Source of the DNA: an uncultured Clostridia bacterium
GTDB taxonomy: Bacteria > Bacillota > Clostridia > Oscillospirales > Acutalibacteraceae
DNA: 64,000 nt
Reading direction: 5' to 3'
NCBI GenBank assembly: GCA_946183365.1
Contig: CAMHAH010000006.1
Coordinates: 1-64,000 of the forward strand
The notes under the pieces are model-generated. The model saw nothing but the letters and a program-made list of their open reading frames with translations. It was not told the DNA's origin and searched no databases. Numbering within the stretch: the first letter of the stretch is position 1; each line of letters starts with the position of its first letter. The position numbers and the translations under genes were made by a program. Positions 34,090 through 43,630 of this stretch are shown here, piece by piece.

Positions 34090-35493
34090 TTGTCAGAAAC
34101 CTTGAAGATGTCCGACAGTCAAATAGAATATCTGAACCTTATCGCCGAGCTGATGAGTATTCGCAAGCGCGGAGATGTGCCGCTGGCGTATATCCGCACC
34201 TACGGCTGTCAGCAGAACGTAGCCGACAGCGAGCGTATCAAGGGTATGCTCAGGGTAGCCGGCTACAGCTTTACCGAGAATGTCGAGGACGCAGACTTCA
34301 TCCTCTTCAACACCTGCGCCGTACGCGAACACGCCGAGGACAGGGTCTTCGGCAACGTAGGGGCTCTTAAAAAGCTAAAGCGCAGACACCCCCGGATACT
34401 CATAGCTCTGTGCGGCTGTATGATGGAGCAGGAGCACGTCGCTGAGCGTATCAAAGAGAGCTTTCCGTTTGTAGGGCTGGTGTTCGGCACACATTGTATG
34501 CACACCTTCCCCGAACTTCTGTATAAAAGTCTTGTCGACGGTTCGCGCATCTTTATGAGAGGCAACGACGACAAGCGGGTCTATGAGGGCATACCGTCTT
34601 ACCGCGACGGCAGCTTCAAGGGCTGGCTGCCCATCATGTATGGCTGTGATAATTTCTGCACATACTGTATCGTGCCCTATGTGCGCGGCAGAGAGCGCAG
34701 CCGAGAGCCTCAGATAATAATCGACGAGGCGCGCGAAATGATAGAGAGCGGCTACAAGGATATCACCCTGCTGGGGCAGAACGTAAACTCATACGGCAAG
34801 GGTCTTGAGCCGAGACCTACCTTCGCGGGGCTTATCAGCGAGATTGATAAGATAGAGGGCGATTATTGGCTCAGGTTCATGACCTCTCATCCTAAGGATT
34901 GTACCCGCGAGCTTATAGACGCGATAGCCGACAGCAAGCATATCAGCCTGCATCTGCACCTGCCGTTCCAGTCGGGTTCGGACAGGGTGCTAAAGGCCAT
35001 GAACCGCCACTATGACCGCGCTAAGTATCTCGATATAGTGAACTACGCTAAAGAGCGCATACCCAACGTATCTCTAACCTCTGATGTTATCGTCGGCTTC
35101 CCCGGCGAGACCTATGAGGATTTTCAACAGACCCTGTCGCTGATACGCGAGGTCGGCTTTACATCGCTGTTCACCTTTATTTTCTCACCGCGAAAGGGCA
35201 CTCCCGCCGCAGAGATGGACGACCCTGTATCTGACGAAGAGAAGGGCAAGTGGTTCAGAGAGCTCTTAGCGGTACAGGAAGAGATCGCCGCCGAGCGCTG
35301 TTCATCTATGGTGGGCAGGATAGAGAAGGTCCTCGTTGAAGAAAAAGCCAAGAAAGAAGGCAGGCTCTGCGGTCGCACCTCGGGCAATATCATAGTCGAG
35401 TTTGACGGCGACGAGAGCCTTATCGGTGATTTTCACAATGTAAGGATCACAAAAGCTCGCAATTGGATATTGAACGGCGAGCTTGTAAAATGA
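34090..35493 (+). CDS. miaB: tRNA-2-methylthio-N6-dimethylallyladenosine synthase MiaB
   Basis: MiaB adds the methylthio group to i6A37 in tRNA, using two 4Fe-4S clusters. The 467-residue protein has the N-terminal UPF0004 domain with its three cysteines (YGCQQN, NTCAVRE, LCGCM), the radical SAM motif DNFCTYCIVP and a C-terminal TRAM domain. The start is TTG at 34090, preceded 8 bases upstream by GGAGG (34077-34081). An in-frame ATG at 34069 lies before that site. miaA, which makes its substrate, is four genes downstream. Confidence 0.95.
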   Translation: MSETLKMSDSQIEYLNLIAELMSIRKRGDVPLAYIRTYGCQQNVADSERIKGMLRVAGYSFTENVEDADFILFNTCAVREHAEDRVFGNVGALKKLKRRHPRILIALCGCMMEQEHVAERIKESFPFVGLVFGTHCMHTFPELLYKSLVDGSRIFMRGNDDKRVYEGIPSYRDGSFKGWLPIMYGCDNFCTYCIVPYVRGRERSREPQIIIDEAREMIESGYKDITLLGQNVNSYGKGLEPRPTFAGLISEIDKIEGDYWLRFMTSHPKDCTRELIDAIADSKHISLHLHLPFQSGSDRVLKAMNRHYDRAKYLDIVNYAKERIPNVSLTSDVIVGFPGETYEDFQQTLSLIREVGFTSLFTFIFSPRKGTPAAEMDDPVSDEEKGKWFRELLAVQEEIAAERCSSMVGRIEKVLVEEKAKKEGRLCGRTSGNIIVEFDGDESLIGDFHNVRITKARNWILNGELVK

Positions 35494-35545
35494 TCGGGAG
35501 TAAGCTCCCCTGATAAACAAAATAATTCTAAAGGAGAAATATAAA

Positions 35546-35953
35546 ATGGCAGACGCAATTATGATCGCAAGACAGTTAGGACACGCAATCCAGGAGGAAG
35601 AAGCGTATAAGAATATCATGAATGCAAAGACCGAGGCTGACGCCGACGAGGGTCTGCAGGCGCTCATCACCGAGTTCAATATCAAGCGCGTAGCTATCAA
35701 CGCCGAGGCTTGCAAGACCGACCGAGATGAAGAGACCTTGAAGAAGCTCAATGAAGAGATGCGTACAGCGTACTCAGATATCATGTCTAATGAGCACATG
35801 AAGGCGTATAACGACGCTAAACAGACATTCGACCGCGTTTTGCAGCGTATACTCGCCATAGTACAGCAGAGCGCCGACGGCGAGGACCCCGACACCACAG
35901 ACCTCTCTGAGGACTGCACCCACGATTGCTCGACCTGCGGCGGCTGCCACTGA
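35546..35953 (+). CDS. YlbF/YmcA (Ric) family protein with C-terminal cysteine cluster
   Basis: This 135-residue helical protein of the YlbF/YmcA family follows miaB, as ymcA (ricA) follows miaB in B. subtilis. There RicA, RicF and RicT form a complex that carries Fe-S clusters and acts on RNase Y, sporulation and competence. The C-terminus here has CTHDCSTCGGC (CX3CX2CX2C), suitable for metal or Fe-S binding. AAAGGAGA precedes the ATG. Whether it behaves as RicA is inferred from family and position. Confidence 0.88.
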   Translation: MADAIMIARQLGHAIQEEEAYKNIMNAKTEADADEGLQALITEFNIKRVAINAEACKTDRDEETLKKLNEEMRTAYSDIMSNEHMKAYNDAKQTFDRVLQRILAIVQQSADGEDPDTTDLSEDCTHDCSTCGGCH

Positions 35954-35964
35954 TCAAACAGCTG

Positions 35965-36006
35965 ACTATTAACTACCAACCACTAACTACCAACTACAGA
36001 CTAAAC
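35965..36006 (+). repeat. Heptamer array (ACTANNA-like), 6 units, upstream of mutS
   Basis: Six 7-base units start with AC (ACTATTA, ACTACCA, ACCACTA, ACTACCA, ACTACAG, ACTAAAC). A normal AAAGGAG follows, so mutS keeps its ribosome binding site. Confidence 0.8.
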
Positions 36007-36023
36007 AACAAAGGAGTGAGAGC

Positions 36024-38624
36024 ATGGCGGAATTATCCCCGATGATGAAGCAATATTTCAAGATCAAAGAGGAGAACAAGGACAGCATCCTGTTCTTCCG
36101 CCTCGGCGACTTCTATGAGATGTTCTATGAAGACGCGAAGCTCGCCTCCAAAGAGCTCGAGCTGACCCTTACCGGCCGCGACTGCGGTCAGGAGGAGCGC
36201 GCGCCTATGTGCGGCGTTCCGTTCCACTCGGCTGAGTCATATATAGCCCGCCTCGTCGGCAAGGGCTACAAGGTAGCTATCTGTGAACAGACCGAGGACC
36301 CCGCTAAGGCTAAGGGGCTTGTACGCAGAGATATCATCCGCGTCATCACCCCCGGCACCGTGATGGAGTCGAGTATGCTCGACGAGAGCGAGAACAACTA
36401 TATCTGCTCGGTCTATTCGGACAAGAACCATGTCGGCATCGTCTTTTGCGATATCTCTACAGGTCAGCTCTTTGTATCTCAGTTCAAGAGCGATAATTCC
36501 ATTACAGAATTAAAAGATCAGCTCACCTCTTATTCTCCGAAAGAGATATTGATCTCGGGCAGGCTTGCTTCAAACAAGTTCCTGCATATGTTCATAAAGG
36601 ACAAGCTCAATAACACCTCAGTCTCTCACCCCGATGAGAGCCGCTGCGGTCTGCTCGACTGCACCGCTGTAGTCGAAGGTCACTTCGATAAAGAGAATAT
36701 GGCCAAGATCGCCGATATGAACGAGGTCATCATTGCCCTCGGCGTTTTGATGTCATATCTCAAGGATACTCAGAAAACGGGTCTCGAGCGTATCGACAAT
36801 ATCGAATTCTACGCCGAGGACCAGTATATGAAGCTCGATTTCAATACCCGACGCAACTTAGAGCTGACCCGCACCATGATGGCTAAGGAGAAGAAGCACT
36901 CTCTCTTATGGGTGCTCGATAAGACCAAGACCGCTATGGGCAAGCGCCTGATGAAGTTCTGGGTCGAGCATCCGCTGATGAACGCCGCGACTATCTTAAA
37001 GCGCCAGAGCGCTGTCGAGGAGCTCGTCAACGATACCGTAAGCCGCCTTGACCTTACGGCGGGGCTGGTTGGTATCTTCGATATAGAGCGGTTGATGACC
37101 AAGATAGTCTACGGCTCCGCAAACGCGAGAGAGCTCAGGTCTCTGTGTCAGGCTGTCACAAACCTGCCGGGGCTCAAAGCCTCTTTAGAGCCGTTCAAGA
37201 CCAATATGCTCAGACAGCTTTATAAGGATATCGACACGCTCGAGGATATCCATGAGCTTATCGATACCGCTATCGTAGACGATCCGCCTTTCTCGGTAAG
37301 AGAGGGAGGACTTATCAAAGAGGGATATTCGGCTCCGCTTGATGAGATAAAGCGCGATATGACCGACTCAACCTCGCTTCTTGCCCGGATAGAAGCCGAG
37401 CAGAAGGAAAAGACGGGTATCCCCAAGCTTAAAGTAGGCTATAACCGTGTGTTCGGTTATTATATAGAGGTCACAAACTCATACAAGAACCTTGTGCCCG
37501 ATACATATATACGCAAACAAACGCTCACTAACTGCGAGCGATATATAACGCCTGAGCTCAAGGAGCTCGAGAGCCGCATCTTAGGCGCTAAGGACCGCTC
37601 CGTCGCTATAGAATATGAGCTGTTCAATTCGGTGCGTGAGGAGGTCGCGTTGAACCTCGACCGTATCGAGCGCACCGCTAAGGCTATCGCTCAGCTCGAC
37701 GTACTGGTATCTCTCGCCAATGTAGCGGCTGATAACCGCTATACCCGCCCCGAGATTTCTCAAAGCTCGGTGATCCGTCTCAAAGACAGCCGCCACCCCG
37801 TTGTAGAGGCTCTGCTCAGCGACTCGCTCTTTGTGCCGAACGACGTACTGCTTGATAACTCCGAGAACCGTATCGCTATCATCACGGGGCCGAACATGGC
37901 GGGTAAATCGACCTATATGCGACAGGTCGCGCTTATCGTGCTGATGGCTCAGATGGGCGGCTTCGTGCCCGCTTCATACGCCGAGATAGGGCTTTGTGAC
38001 GCTATATTCACCCGCGTCGGAGCCTCGGACGATCTCGCCTCGGGTCAGTCGACCTTTATGGTAGAGATGAACGAGGTCGCAAATATCGTATCTCACGCTA
38101 CGTCAAAGAGCCTTTTGATCCTCGACGAGATAGGCAGAGGAACTTCTACCTATGACGGCATGAGCATAGCGAGGGCTGTGCTCGAGTATGTCGCCGATAA
38201 AAAGAAGCTCGGAGCGCGCTCGCTCTTTGCGACCCATTACCATGAGCTGACCGTGATGGAAGAGCTCCTCGACGGAGTTAAGAACTATAACATAGCCGTC
38301 AAGAAGCGCGGCGATGAGATAACCTTTTTGCGCCGTATAGTTCCCGGCGGCGCTGACGAGAGCTACGGCGTAGAGGTCGCGAAGCTCGCGGGTCTGCCCG
38401 ACAGTATAATCGAGAGAGCTAAAGAGATACTCTCTGAGCTGAACTCTGCCGCTCCGGCTGAGAGGGTACATACCTCGGCTCCCGAAGAGGAGCCTATGCA
38501 GCTCAGCCTTATGCCGAGCTCAGACGGCATGATAGAAAAGAAGCTCAGAGCGGTCGACGTAAACACGCTCACCCCGATAGAGGCTATGAACATCCTCTAT
38601 GAATTAAAGGGAATGATAGATTGA
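36024..38624 (+). CDS. mutS: DNA mismatch repair protein MutS
   Basis: MutS recognises mismatches and small loops. The 866-residue protein has the N-terminal mismatch-binding domain with LGDFYEMFYEDA (the Phe-x-Glu wedge), connector, lever and clamp domains, and the ATPase with GPNMAGKSTYMRQ, TRVGASDDL and LILDEIGRGTSTYDG. The C-terminal tail includes a beta-clamp-like MQLSLM segment. AAAGGAGTG precedes the ATG. mutL follows 43 bases downstream. Confidence 0.97.
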   Translation: MAELSPMMKQYFKIKEENKDSILFFRLGDFYEMFYEDAKLASKELELTLTGRDCGQEERAPMCGVPFHSAESYIARLVGKGYKVAICEQTEDPAKAKGLVRRDIIRVITPGTVMESSMLDESENNYICSVYSDKNHVGIVFCDISTGQLFVSQFKSDNSITELKDQLTSYSPKEILISGRLASNKFLHMFIKDKLNNTSVSHPDESRCGLLDCTAVVEGHFDKENMAKIADMNEVIIALGVLMSYLKDTQKTGLERIDNIEFYAEDQYMKLDFNTRRNLELTRTMMAKEKKHSLLWVLDKTKTAMGKRLMKFWVEHPLMNAATILKRQSAVEELVNDTVSRLDLTAGLVGIFDIERLMTKIVYGSANARELRSLCQAVTNLPGLKASLEPFKTNMLRQLYKDIDTLEDIHELIDTAIVDDPPFSVREGGLIKEGYSAPLDEIKRDMTDSTSLLARIEAEQKEKTGIPKLKVGYNRVFGYYIEVTNSYKNLVPDTYIRKQTLTNCERYITPELKELESRILGAKDRSVAIEYELFNSVREEVALNLDRIERTAKAIAQLDVLVSLANVAADNRYTRPEISQSSVIRLKDSRHPVVEALLSDSLFVPNDVLLDNSENRIAIITGPNMAGKSTYMRQVALIVLMAQMGGFVPASYAEIGLCDAIFTRVGASDDLASGQSTFMVEMNEVANIVSHATSKSLLILDEIGRGTSTYDGMSIARAVLEYVADKKKLGARSLFATHYHELTVMEELLDGVKNYNIAVKKRGDEITFLRRIVPGGADESYGVEVAKLAGLPDSIIERAKEILSELNSAAPAERVHTSAPEEEPMQLSLMPSSDGMIEKKLRAVDVNTLTPIEAMNILYELKGMID

Positions 38625-38667
38625 CGTCGGAATTGTTCCGATAAAAGATGGAAAGGAGGTAACGCAA

Positions 38668-40671
38668 ATGGGCAGGATAAATATACTTGACAAGCACGTA
38701 GCCGAGCTTATCGCAGCGGGCGAGGTCGTTGAGAGACCCTCGTCGGTGATAAAAGAGCTGGTCGAGAACGCTATCGACGCGGGCGCGACTGCCGTGACCG
38801 TTGAGATAAAGAACGGCGGCGTTACCTTTATGCGCGTATCAGACAACGGCTGCGGAATACTCAGAGAGGATATCCGTCCCGCGTTTATCCGCCACGCTAC
38901 CTCTAAGGTCAAGGAAGAGGACGATTTGAGTTCTATAGCTACCCTCGGCTTCCGCGGCGAGGCTCTCGCCTCGATATCGTCGGTATCTCACCTCGAGCTT
39001 ATCACAAAGGCCCGCGAGGAGGATATCGGCACGCGCTATCTGATAGAGGGCGGCGAAGAGGTAAGCCTTGAGGACGCGGGTTGTCCCGACGGCACGACCT
39101 TTATAATCCGCGATCTGTTCTATAACGTGCCCGCGCGCATGAAATTCCTCAAGACCGATATGTCTGAGGGCAACGCGGTATCTAATGTCATCGATAAGAT
39201 CGCCCTCTCTCATCCCGAGATCGCGATAACCTACATAAAGGATCAGAAGAACGCTCTGCGCACCGCTGGCGACGGAAGGCTGCTCTCTGCCATCTACGCC
39301 GTATACGGACGAGATTTCGCGTCATCGCTGATCCCCGTCGATTACACGCTCGGCGGTATCCGTGTAAGCGGCTATATCAGCCGCCCCGAGAACGCGAGAC
39401 CCAACCGCAATATGCAGAACTTCTTTATCAACAACCGCTTCGTCATCTGCAAGACCGCCATGGCGGCTATCAGCGAGGCGTGCAAGGGCTCTGTGATGGT
39501 CGGCAAGTTCCCGTCCTGCGTGCTCAATATAGAGATGTCGTTCAGCGCGGTCGACGTCAACGTCCATCCCACTAAGCTCGAGGTTCGCTTCGTAAATGAG
39601 AGACCCGTGTTCGATGCGGTCTACCACGCGGTAAAGACCGCTCTCTTGAACGGCGAAAAACGCGTAGAAGCCAAGATAGACGCGAATAAGCCGTCTGTGC
39701 GTATAAACCCCTTTGAGCTTGCTCAGAAGGTGTTCCGCGAACGTGACGAAAAGCCGAACGCAGTAAAGCAGACCCTCGCGCAGAGGTATCCGGGACTTGA
39801 CCGCAAGAAGGAACAGGCAAAGTCCGAGGAGCTGTTCAAAGTGCTCGACGAGCCTGTTGTGAGCGCGCCTGAGCTCAATAACCTCAACAAGAAGGTGGCT
39901 GACGTTTCGTCGCCGTTTGTCGAGAGCTATCAGAAGCATATCGAAGAAAAACGGCAGATAAACATGACCGAGACCGTACCTCAGACCGTATCGGAACCCG
40001 AGCCGGAGGTCGAAGAAAACAAAGAGCCGGTCAAGGCAGAACCGATCAAGGCAGAGGTAAAAGCTCCCGAAGAGCCTAAGCCGCTTATAGATATAAGCGA
40101 GGATTACTATAAATATATCGGCGAGGCTTTCGCTACATATATAATCATCGAGAAGAACTCAAAGGAGCTTTTGCTCATAGATAAACACGCCGCCCATGAA
40201 CGCATCATTTTTGAGCGGCTCAAGAAAGAGAAGGGGAGCGGCTACAGCCAGCTTTTGCTGCAGCCTGTTACCGTCACCCTGAATAAGATCGATTACAACG
40301 CCGTCATAGCCGACCTCGACGTATTCACCGAGGCGGGCTTTGATATAGATGATTTCGGCAACGGTACCGTTATCGTGCGCTCAGCGCCTCAGTACCTGCC
40401 GATAGAGGATATCGAGCCGTCCGTTATCGAGATGGCCGGGTATTTGAGTGAGAACAAAAAAGAGATCCGCTCAGAGAAGATGGAGTGGATCTATGCCAAT
40501 GTATCGTGCAGAGCTGCCGTCAAGGGCGGCAACCGCAGTACCGAGCGCGAGCTTATCGAGCTTGCGCGGCAGGTAGAGGACGAGGATATCCGCCATTGTC
40601 CTCACGGCAGACCCGTGTGTCTGCTGCTCAAAAAGCACGAGCTTGAGCGGATGTTCGGCAGGCTGCAATGA
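38668..40671 (+). CDS. mutL: DNA mismatch repair endonuclease MutL
   Basis: MutL couples mismatch recognition by MutS to strand incision. The 667-residue protein has the GHKL ATPase domain (ELVENAIDAGA, DNGCGI, GFRGEALASIS), a Glu/Pro-rich linker (about 370-470) and a C-terminal endonuclease domain. This carries DKHAAHERIIFE, corresponding to DQHA(X)2E(X)4E with Lys for Gln, and CPHGRP. It is thus the nicking type, expected in a bacterium without MutH. AAAGGAGG lies upstream; the stop overlaps miaA. Confidence 0.96.
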   Translation: MGRINILDKHVAELIAAGEVVERPSSVIKELVENAIDAGATAVTVEIKNGGVTFMRVSDNGCGILREDIRPAFIRHATSKVKEEDDLSSIATLGFRGEALASISSVSHLELITKAREEDIGTRYLIEGGEEVSLEDAGCPDGTTFIIRDLFYNVPARMKFLKTDMSEGNAVSNVIDKIALSHPEIAITYIKDQKNALRTAGDGRLLSAIYAVYGRDFASSLIPVDYTLGGIRVSGYISRPENARPNRNMQNFFINNRFVICKTAMAAISEACKGSVMVGKFPSCVLNIEMSFSAVDVNVHPTKLEVRFVNERPVFDAVYHAVKTALLNGEKRVEAKIDANKPSVRINPFELAQKVFRERDEKPNAVKQTLAQRYPGLDRKKEQAKSEELFKVLDEPVVSAPELNNLNKKVADVSSPFVESYQKHIEEKRQINMTETVPQTVSEPEPEVEENKEPVKAEPIKAEVKAPEEPKPLIDISEDYYKYIGEAFATYIIIEKNSKELLLIDKHAAHERIIFERLKKEKGSGYSQLLLQPVTVTLNKIDYNAVIADLDVFTEAGFDIDDFGNGTVIVRSAPQYLPIEDIEPSVIEMAGYLSENKKEIRSEKMEWIYANVSCRAAVKGGNRSTERELIELARQVEDEDIRHCPHGRPVCLLLKKHELERMFGRLQ

Positions 40672-41615
40672 TGGATAAGATACCTGTCGTAGCGGTGGTC
40701 GGACCCACCGCCTCGGGCAAGACCGCCTTAGCTGTCGAGATAGCCTTAAAGCTCGGCGGCGAGGTCATATCCGCAGACTCCATGCAGATATACCGCCGCA
40801 TGGATATAGCTACCGCGAAGCCCGATGAAGAAGAGACAAAGGGAGTACGGCACCACCTTATCGACTTCTTGGACCCCGGCGAGAGCTTCTCCGTAGCCCG
40901 CTTCTGTGAGCTTGCGAGAGAGGCGATAGCCGATATACGAAATAGAGGCAAGCTGCCTGTCATCGCGGGCGGTACGGGGCTTTATGTCGAATCTCTCTTA
41001 GGCAATACGCAGTTTTATGATGCCGAGGTCGACCCCGCCTTCAGAGCTCAGATCACCGCTGAGCTTGAAGAAAAGGGCATTGATAAAATGATCGACCATA
41101 TACGTGGCTTTGACCCCGATACTGCCGAAAGGCTTTCTATAGAGCGCAATCCAAAGCGTATCATCCGCGCTGTCGAGGTGTACCGCTCCACGGGAATAAC
41201 GCCTACCGAGATGAACGCCCGTCAAAAAAGCGATGTGTCACCGTACAACGCCGTAAAGATCGGGCTTACAGCCGCCGACCGCGAATATCTCTATGAGCGC
41301 ATCAACAGGCGCGTGGATATAATGATAGAAAAAGGACTTTTGGCTGAGGCTGAGGAGTTCTATAAGAGCAAGGCGGGCGAGACCGCATCGGCGGCTATCG
41401 GCTACAAGGAGCTGTTGCCGTATATAAAAGGCGAGTTGCCTCTCGAGGTATGCACAGCCAATCTTAAGAGAGCTACCCGCAGATACGCTAAGCGCCAGCT
41501 GACATGGTTTAACAGGGACAAAGCTATCAATTGGTTCAATACAGACGAGCTGAGCTTTGACGAGATACTCGCCGGCTCGCTTGATATAATAAAAAAGGGA
41601 TTTTCAAATGAGTAA
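40668..41615 (+). CDS. miaA: tRNA dimethylallyltransferase MiaA
   Basis: MiaA transfers a dimethylallyl group to A37 of tRNAs reading UNN codons, making the substrate for MiaB. The 315-residue protein shows the P-loop GPTASGKTALA, DSMQIYRRMDIATAKP, and GGTGLYVESL. The start ATG overlaps the mutL stop; a second ATG three bases on is also possible. miaB, mutSL and miaA share this operon, as in Bacillus. Confidence 0.96.
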   Translation: MMDKIPVVAVVGPTASGKTALAVEIALKLGGEVISADSMQIYRRMDIATAKPDEEETKGVRHHLIDFLDPGESFSVARFCELAREAIADIRNRGKLPVIAGGTGLYVESLLGNTQFYDAEVDPAFRAQITAELEEKGIDKMIDHIRGFDPDTAERLSIERNPKRIIRAVEVYRSTGITPTEMNARQKSDVSPYNAVKIGLTAADREYLYERINRRVDIMIEKGLLAEAEEFYKSKAGETASAAIGYKELLPYIKGELPLEVCTANLKRATRRYAKRQLTWFNRDKAINWFNTDELSFDEILAGSLDIIKKGFSNE

Positions 41616-42921
41616 GTCAGAATCAAACAGATCCAAGCTTATAAAAAGAATATTGGCAGGCGTCGGTATAGCTCTTGTGCTTGTGTATGTTGTATTCCTG
41701 TTCATTACCACAAACTTTCTCGGCAACGACAATATCGTGACCGAGACCGCTTACCGATCAAAGGCGTATGATATCATCGAGTCAAAGAGCCTGATCGTAA
41801 GGGACGAGGAATATCTGGATCAATCCTCGGGCGGAGTGCTGATATATGACGTCAGCGACGGCGACAAGGTGACCGCTGACGGTATCATCGCCACCTCTTA
41901 CGCGAGCGAGGACGATGTGAACGCCATCCATAAGATAGAGCAGTTGGATGAGAAGATATCTTTTCTTGAAAACCTCAACTCATCCGCGTCGTCGGCCAAC
42001 GTCGGTATCGATACGATAAACAGCCAGATCGACGAGCGCCTTGTCAGCGTGATAAAGATGGTGAATACCAAGGATTTCTCACATATCTCGGCAGCCGAGG
42101 ACAATCTGCTGAGCTCTGTCCTTCGCAAGCAGATACTCACCGGCGAGCAGGGCAATTTAGCCGATAAGATAAACGAGCTCAAGTCTCAGAGGGATTCGAT
42201 CAAGGCGTCCTGCGGAGCTCCGACGGGCACTGTCAAGTCGGGAGCCTCGGGCTACTTTGTGTCTAAGGTCGACGGCTATGAGAAGGTCATAGACGTCAAC
42301 AAGCTCGACGAGGTGACCGCTGCCGACGTAGAGGACGCTAAGCCCGCTGAGATAGACGCCTCGGCGTATATAGGCAAGGTCGTTAAGAACATCAACTGGT
42401 ATCTGCTGTGTCCCGTCTCGGCTACAGAGGCGACATGGCTCAGCCATACCGCTTCTACCGTGAAGATCAAGCTGCCGTCGGTCATCGACGACGAGATACC
42501 CGCTAAGATCGTCAACGTCAACACCTACGGCAACGGAGACAAGGCAGTGGCGGTGCTCCAGTGCAATTATATGAACGACGCTCTGTCTAAACTAAGGCGA
42601 GAGAACGTAGAGATAATCGTTAATGAGTACGAGGGCTTGAGGCTCAGCAAATCGGCTCTGCATGACGACGATATAACATATACGGTCACCGATGAAGCCG
42701 GTAACGAAACAAAGAAGACCGAGCGCGTACAGGGCGTTTATATAGCCTACGGAGCCGAGCTGGTGTTCAAGCAGGTGTCTATCGCGTATTCGGGCGATGA
42801 TTATATCATCTGCAACGAACAGCCCCCGGCGGGCGCTCTGCTCGACGGTACTACGGTATCTCTGTACGATAAGGTCGTAATAGAAGGAGGAGATCTCTTT
42901 GACGGAAAGATCATTCAGTGA
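41608..42921 (+). CDS. HlyD-like membrane-anchored adaptor protein
   Basis: This 437-residue protein has one N-terminal membrane segment (about 14-34) and an extracytoplasmic part of HlyD/RND-adaptor type. Two lipoyl-like half motifs (SSGGVLIYDVSDGDKV; KSGASGYFVSKVDGYE) are separated by a predicted coiled coil (about 108-195), followed by a beta-barrel-like region. No transporter partner is adjacent: it overlaps miaA by 8 bases and yggS by 23 bases. Similar genes are found next to yggS-sepF in Clostridia. A role in envelope or division is suggested only by these neighbours. Confidence 0.7.
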   Translation: MSKSESNRSKLIKRILAGVGIALVLVYVVFLFITTNFLGNDNIVTETAYRSKAYDIIESKSLIVRDEEYLDQSSGGVLIYDVSDGDKVTADGIIATSYASEDDVNAIHKIEQLDEKISFLENLNSSASSANVGIDTINSQIDERLVSVIKMVNTKDFSHISAAEDNLLSSVLRKQILTGEQGNLADKINELKSQRDSIKASCGAPTGTVKSGASGYFVSKVDGYEKVIDVNKLDEVTAADVEDAKPAEIDASAYIGKVVKNINWYLLCPVSATEATWLSHTASTVKIKLPSVIDDEIPAKIVNVNTYGNGDKAVAVLQCNYMNDALSKLRRENVEIIVNEYEGLRLSKSALHDDDITYTVTDEAGNETKKTERVQGVYIAYGAELVFKQVSIAYSGDDYIICNEQPPAGALLDGTTVSLYDKVVIEGGDLFDGKIIQ

Positions 42922-43615
42922 GATTGAATACAATTACAAGAAGATATGCGAGAACATAGCTCTTGCCGCTCAGTCGGTCGGCAAGACCGCCGACGATATA
43001 ACCTTTTTGGCGGCTACCAAGACGGTTGATCCCGAGTATATCAACCATGCGATATCCCTCGGGCTGAGGTATATCGGCGAGAACCGCGTTCAGGAGTTGC
43101 TTTCAAAGTACGACGACTATGACCTTGAGCACGCTTCTCTGCAGTTCATCGGCCATCTGCAGTCCAACAAGGTGCGTCAGATAGTAGGCAAGGTCGACCT
43201 GATACAGTCGGTCGACTCGGTCAAACTCGCCTCTGAGATATCCCGCTGCTCGTCAAAGCTCGGGATCACCTCGGATATCCTCGTTGAGGTCAATATCGGC
43301 AGAGAGGAGAACAAGTCAGGCGTTCTGCCCGAGCAGCTCGACGAGCTTCTCTCAGAGCTCAGCGAGATACCCGATATCAGGGTAAGAGGGCTTATGGCGA
43401 TACCGCCGATTTGTGAATTTGCACAAGAAAATCGTAAATTTTTCGATAATATGCGTAATATCTTCCTTGACATCAGGAGTAAAAATATAGATAATATATC
43501 TATGGATATTCTGTCAATGGGAATGTCCGATGATTATCAGGAAGCTATCAAGTGCGGCGCGAATATGATAAGGGTCGGTTCGGCTCTCTTCGGCGCCCGT
43601 AATTACAATATATAA
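42899..43615 (+). CDS. YggS family PLP homeostasis protein
   Basis: This 238-residue member of the YggS/PLPBP family is a PLP-binding TIM-barrel protein that keeps vitamin B6 balance without known catalysis. The PLP lysine is in FLAATKTVD; IGENRVQE, FIGHLQSNK, VDLIQSVDS and LSMGMSDDYQEAI are typical. The start is TTG at 42899, placed after GGAGGAGA and inside the end of the HlyD-like gene. Linkage to sepF is conserved in Gram-positive bacteria. Confidence 0.94.
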   Translation: MTERSFSEIEYNYKKICENIALAAQSVGKTADDITFLAATKTVDPEYINHAISLGLRYIGENRVQELLSKYDDYDLEHASLQFIGHLQSNKVRQIVGKVDLIQSVDSVKLASEISRCSSKLGITSDILVEVNIGREENKSGVLPEQLDELLSELSEIPDIRVRGLMAIPPICEFAQENRKFFDNMRNIFLDIRSKNIDNISMDILSMGMSDDYQEAIKCGANMIRVGSALFGARNYNI

Positions 43616-43630
43616 AACGGAGGAACCAAA

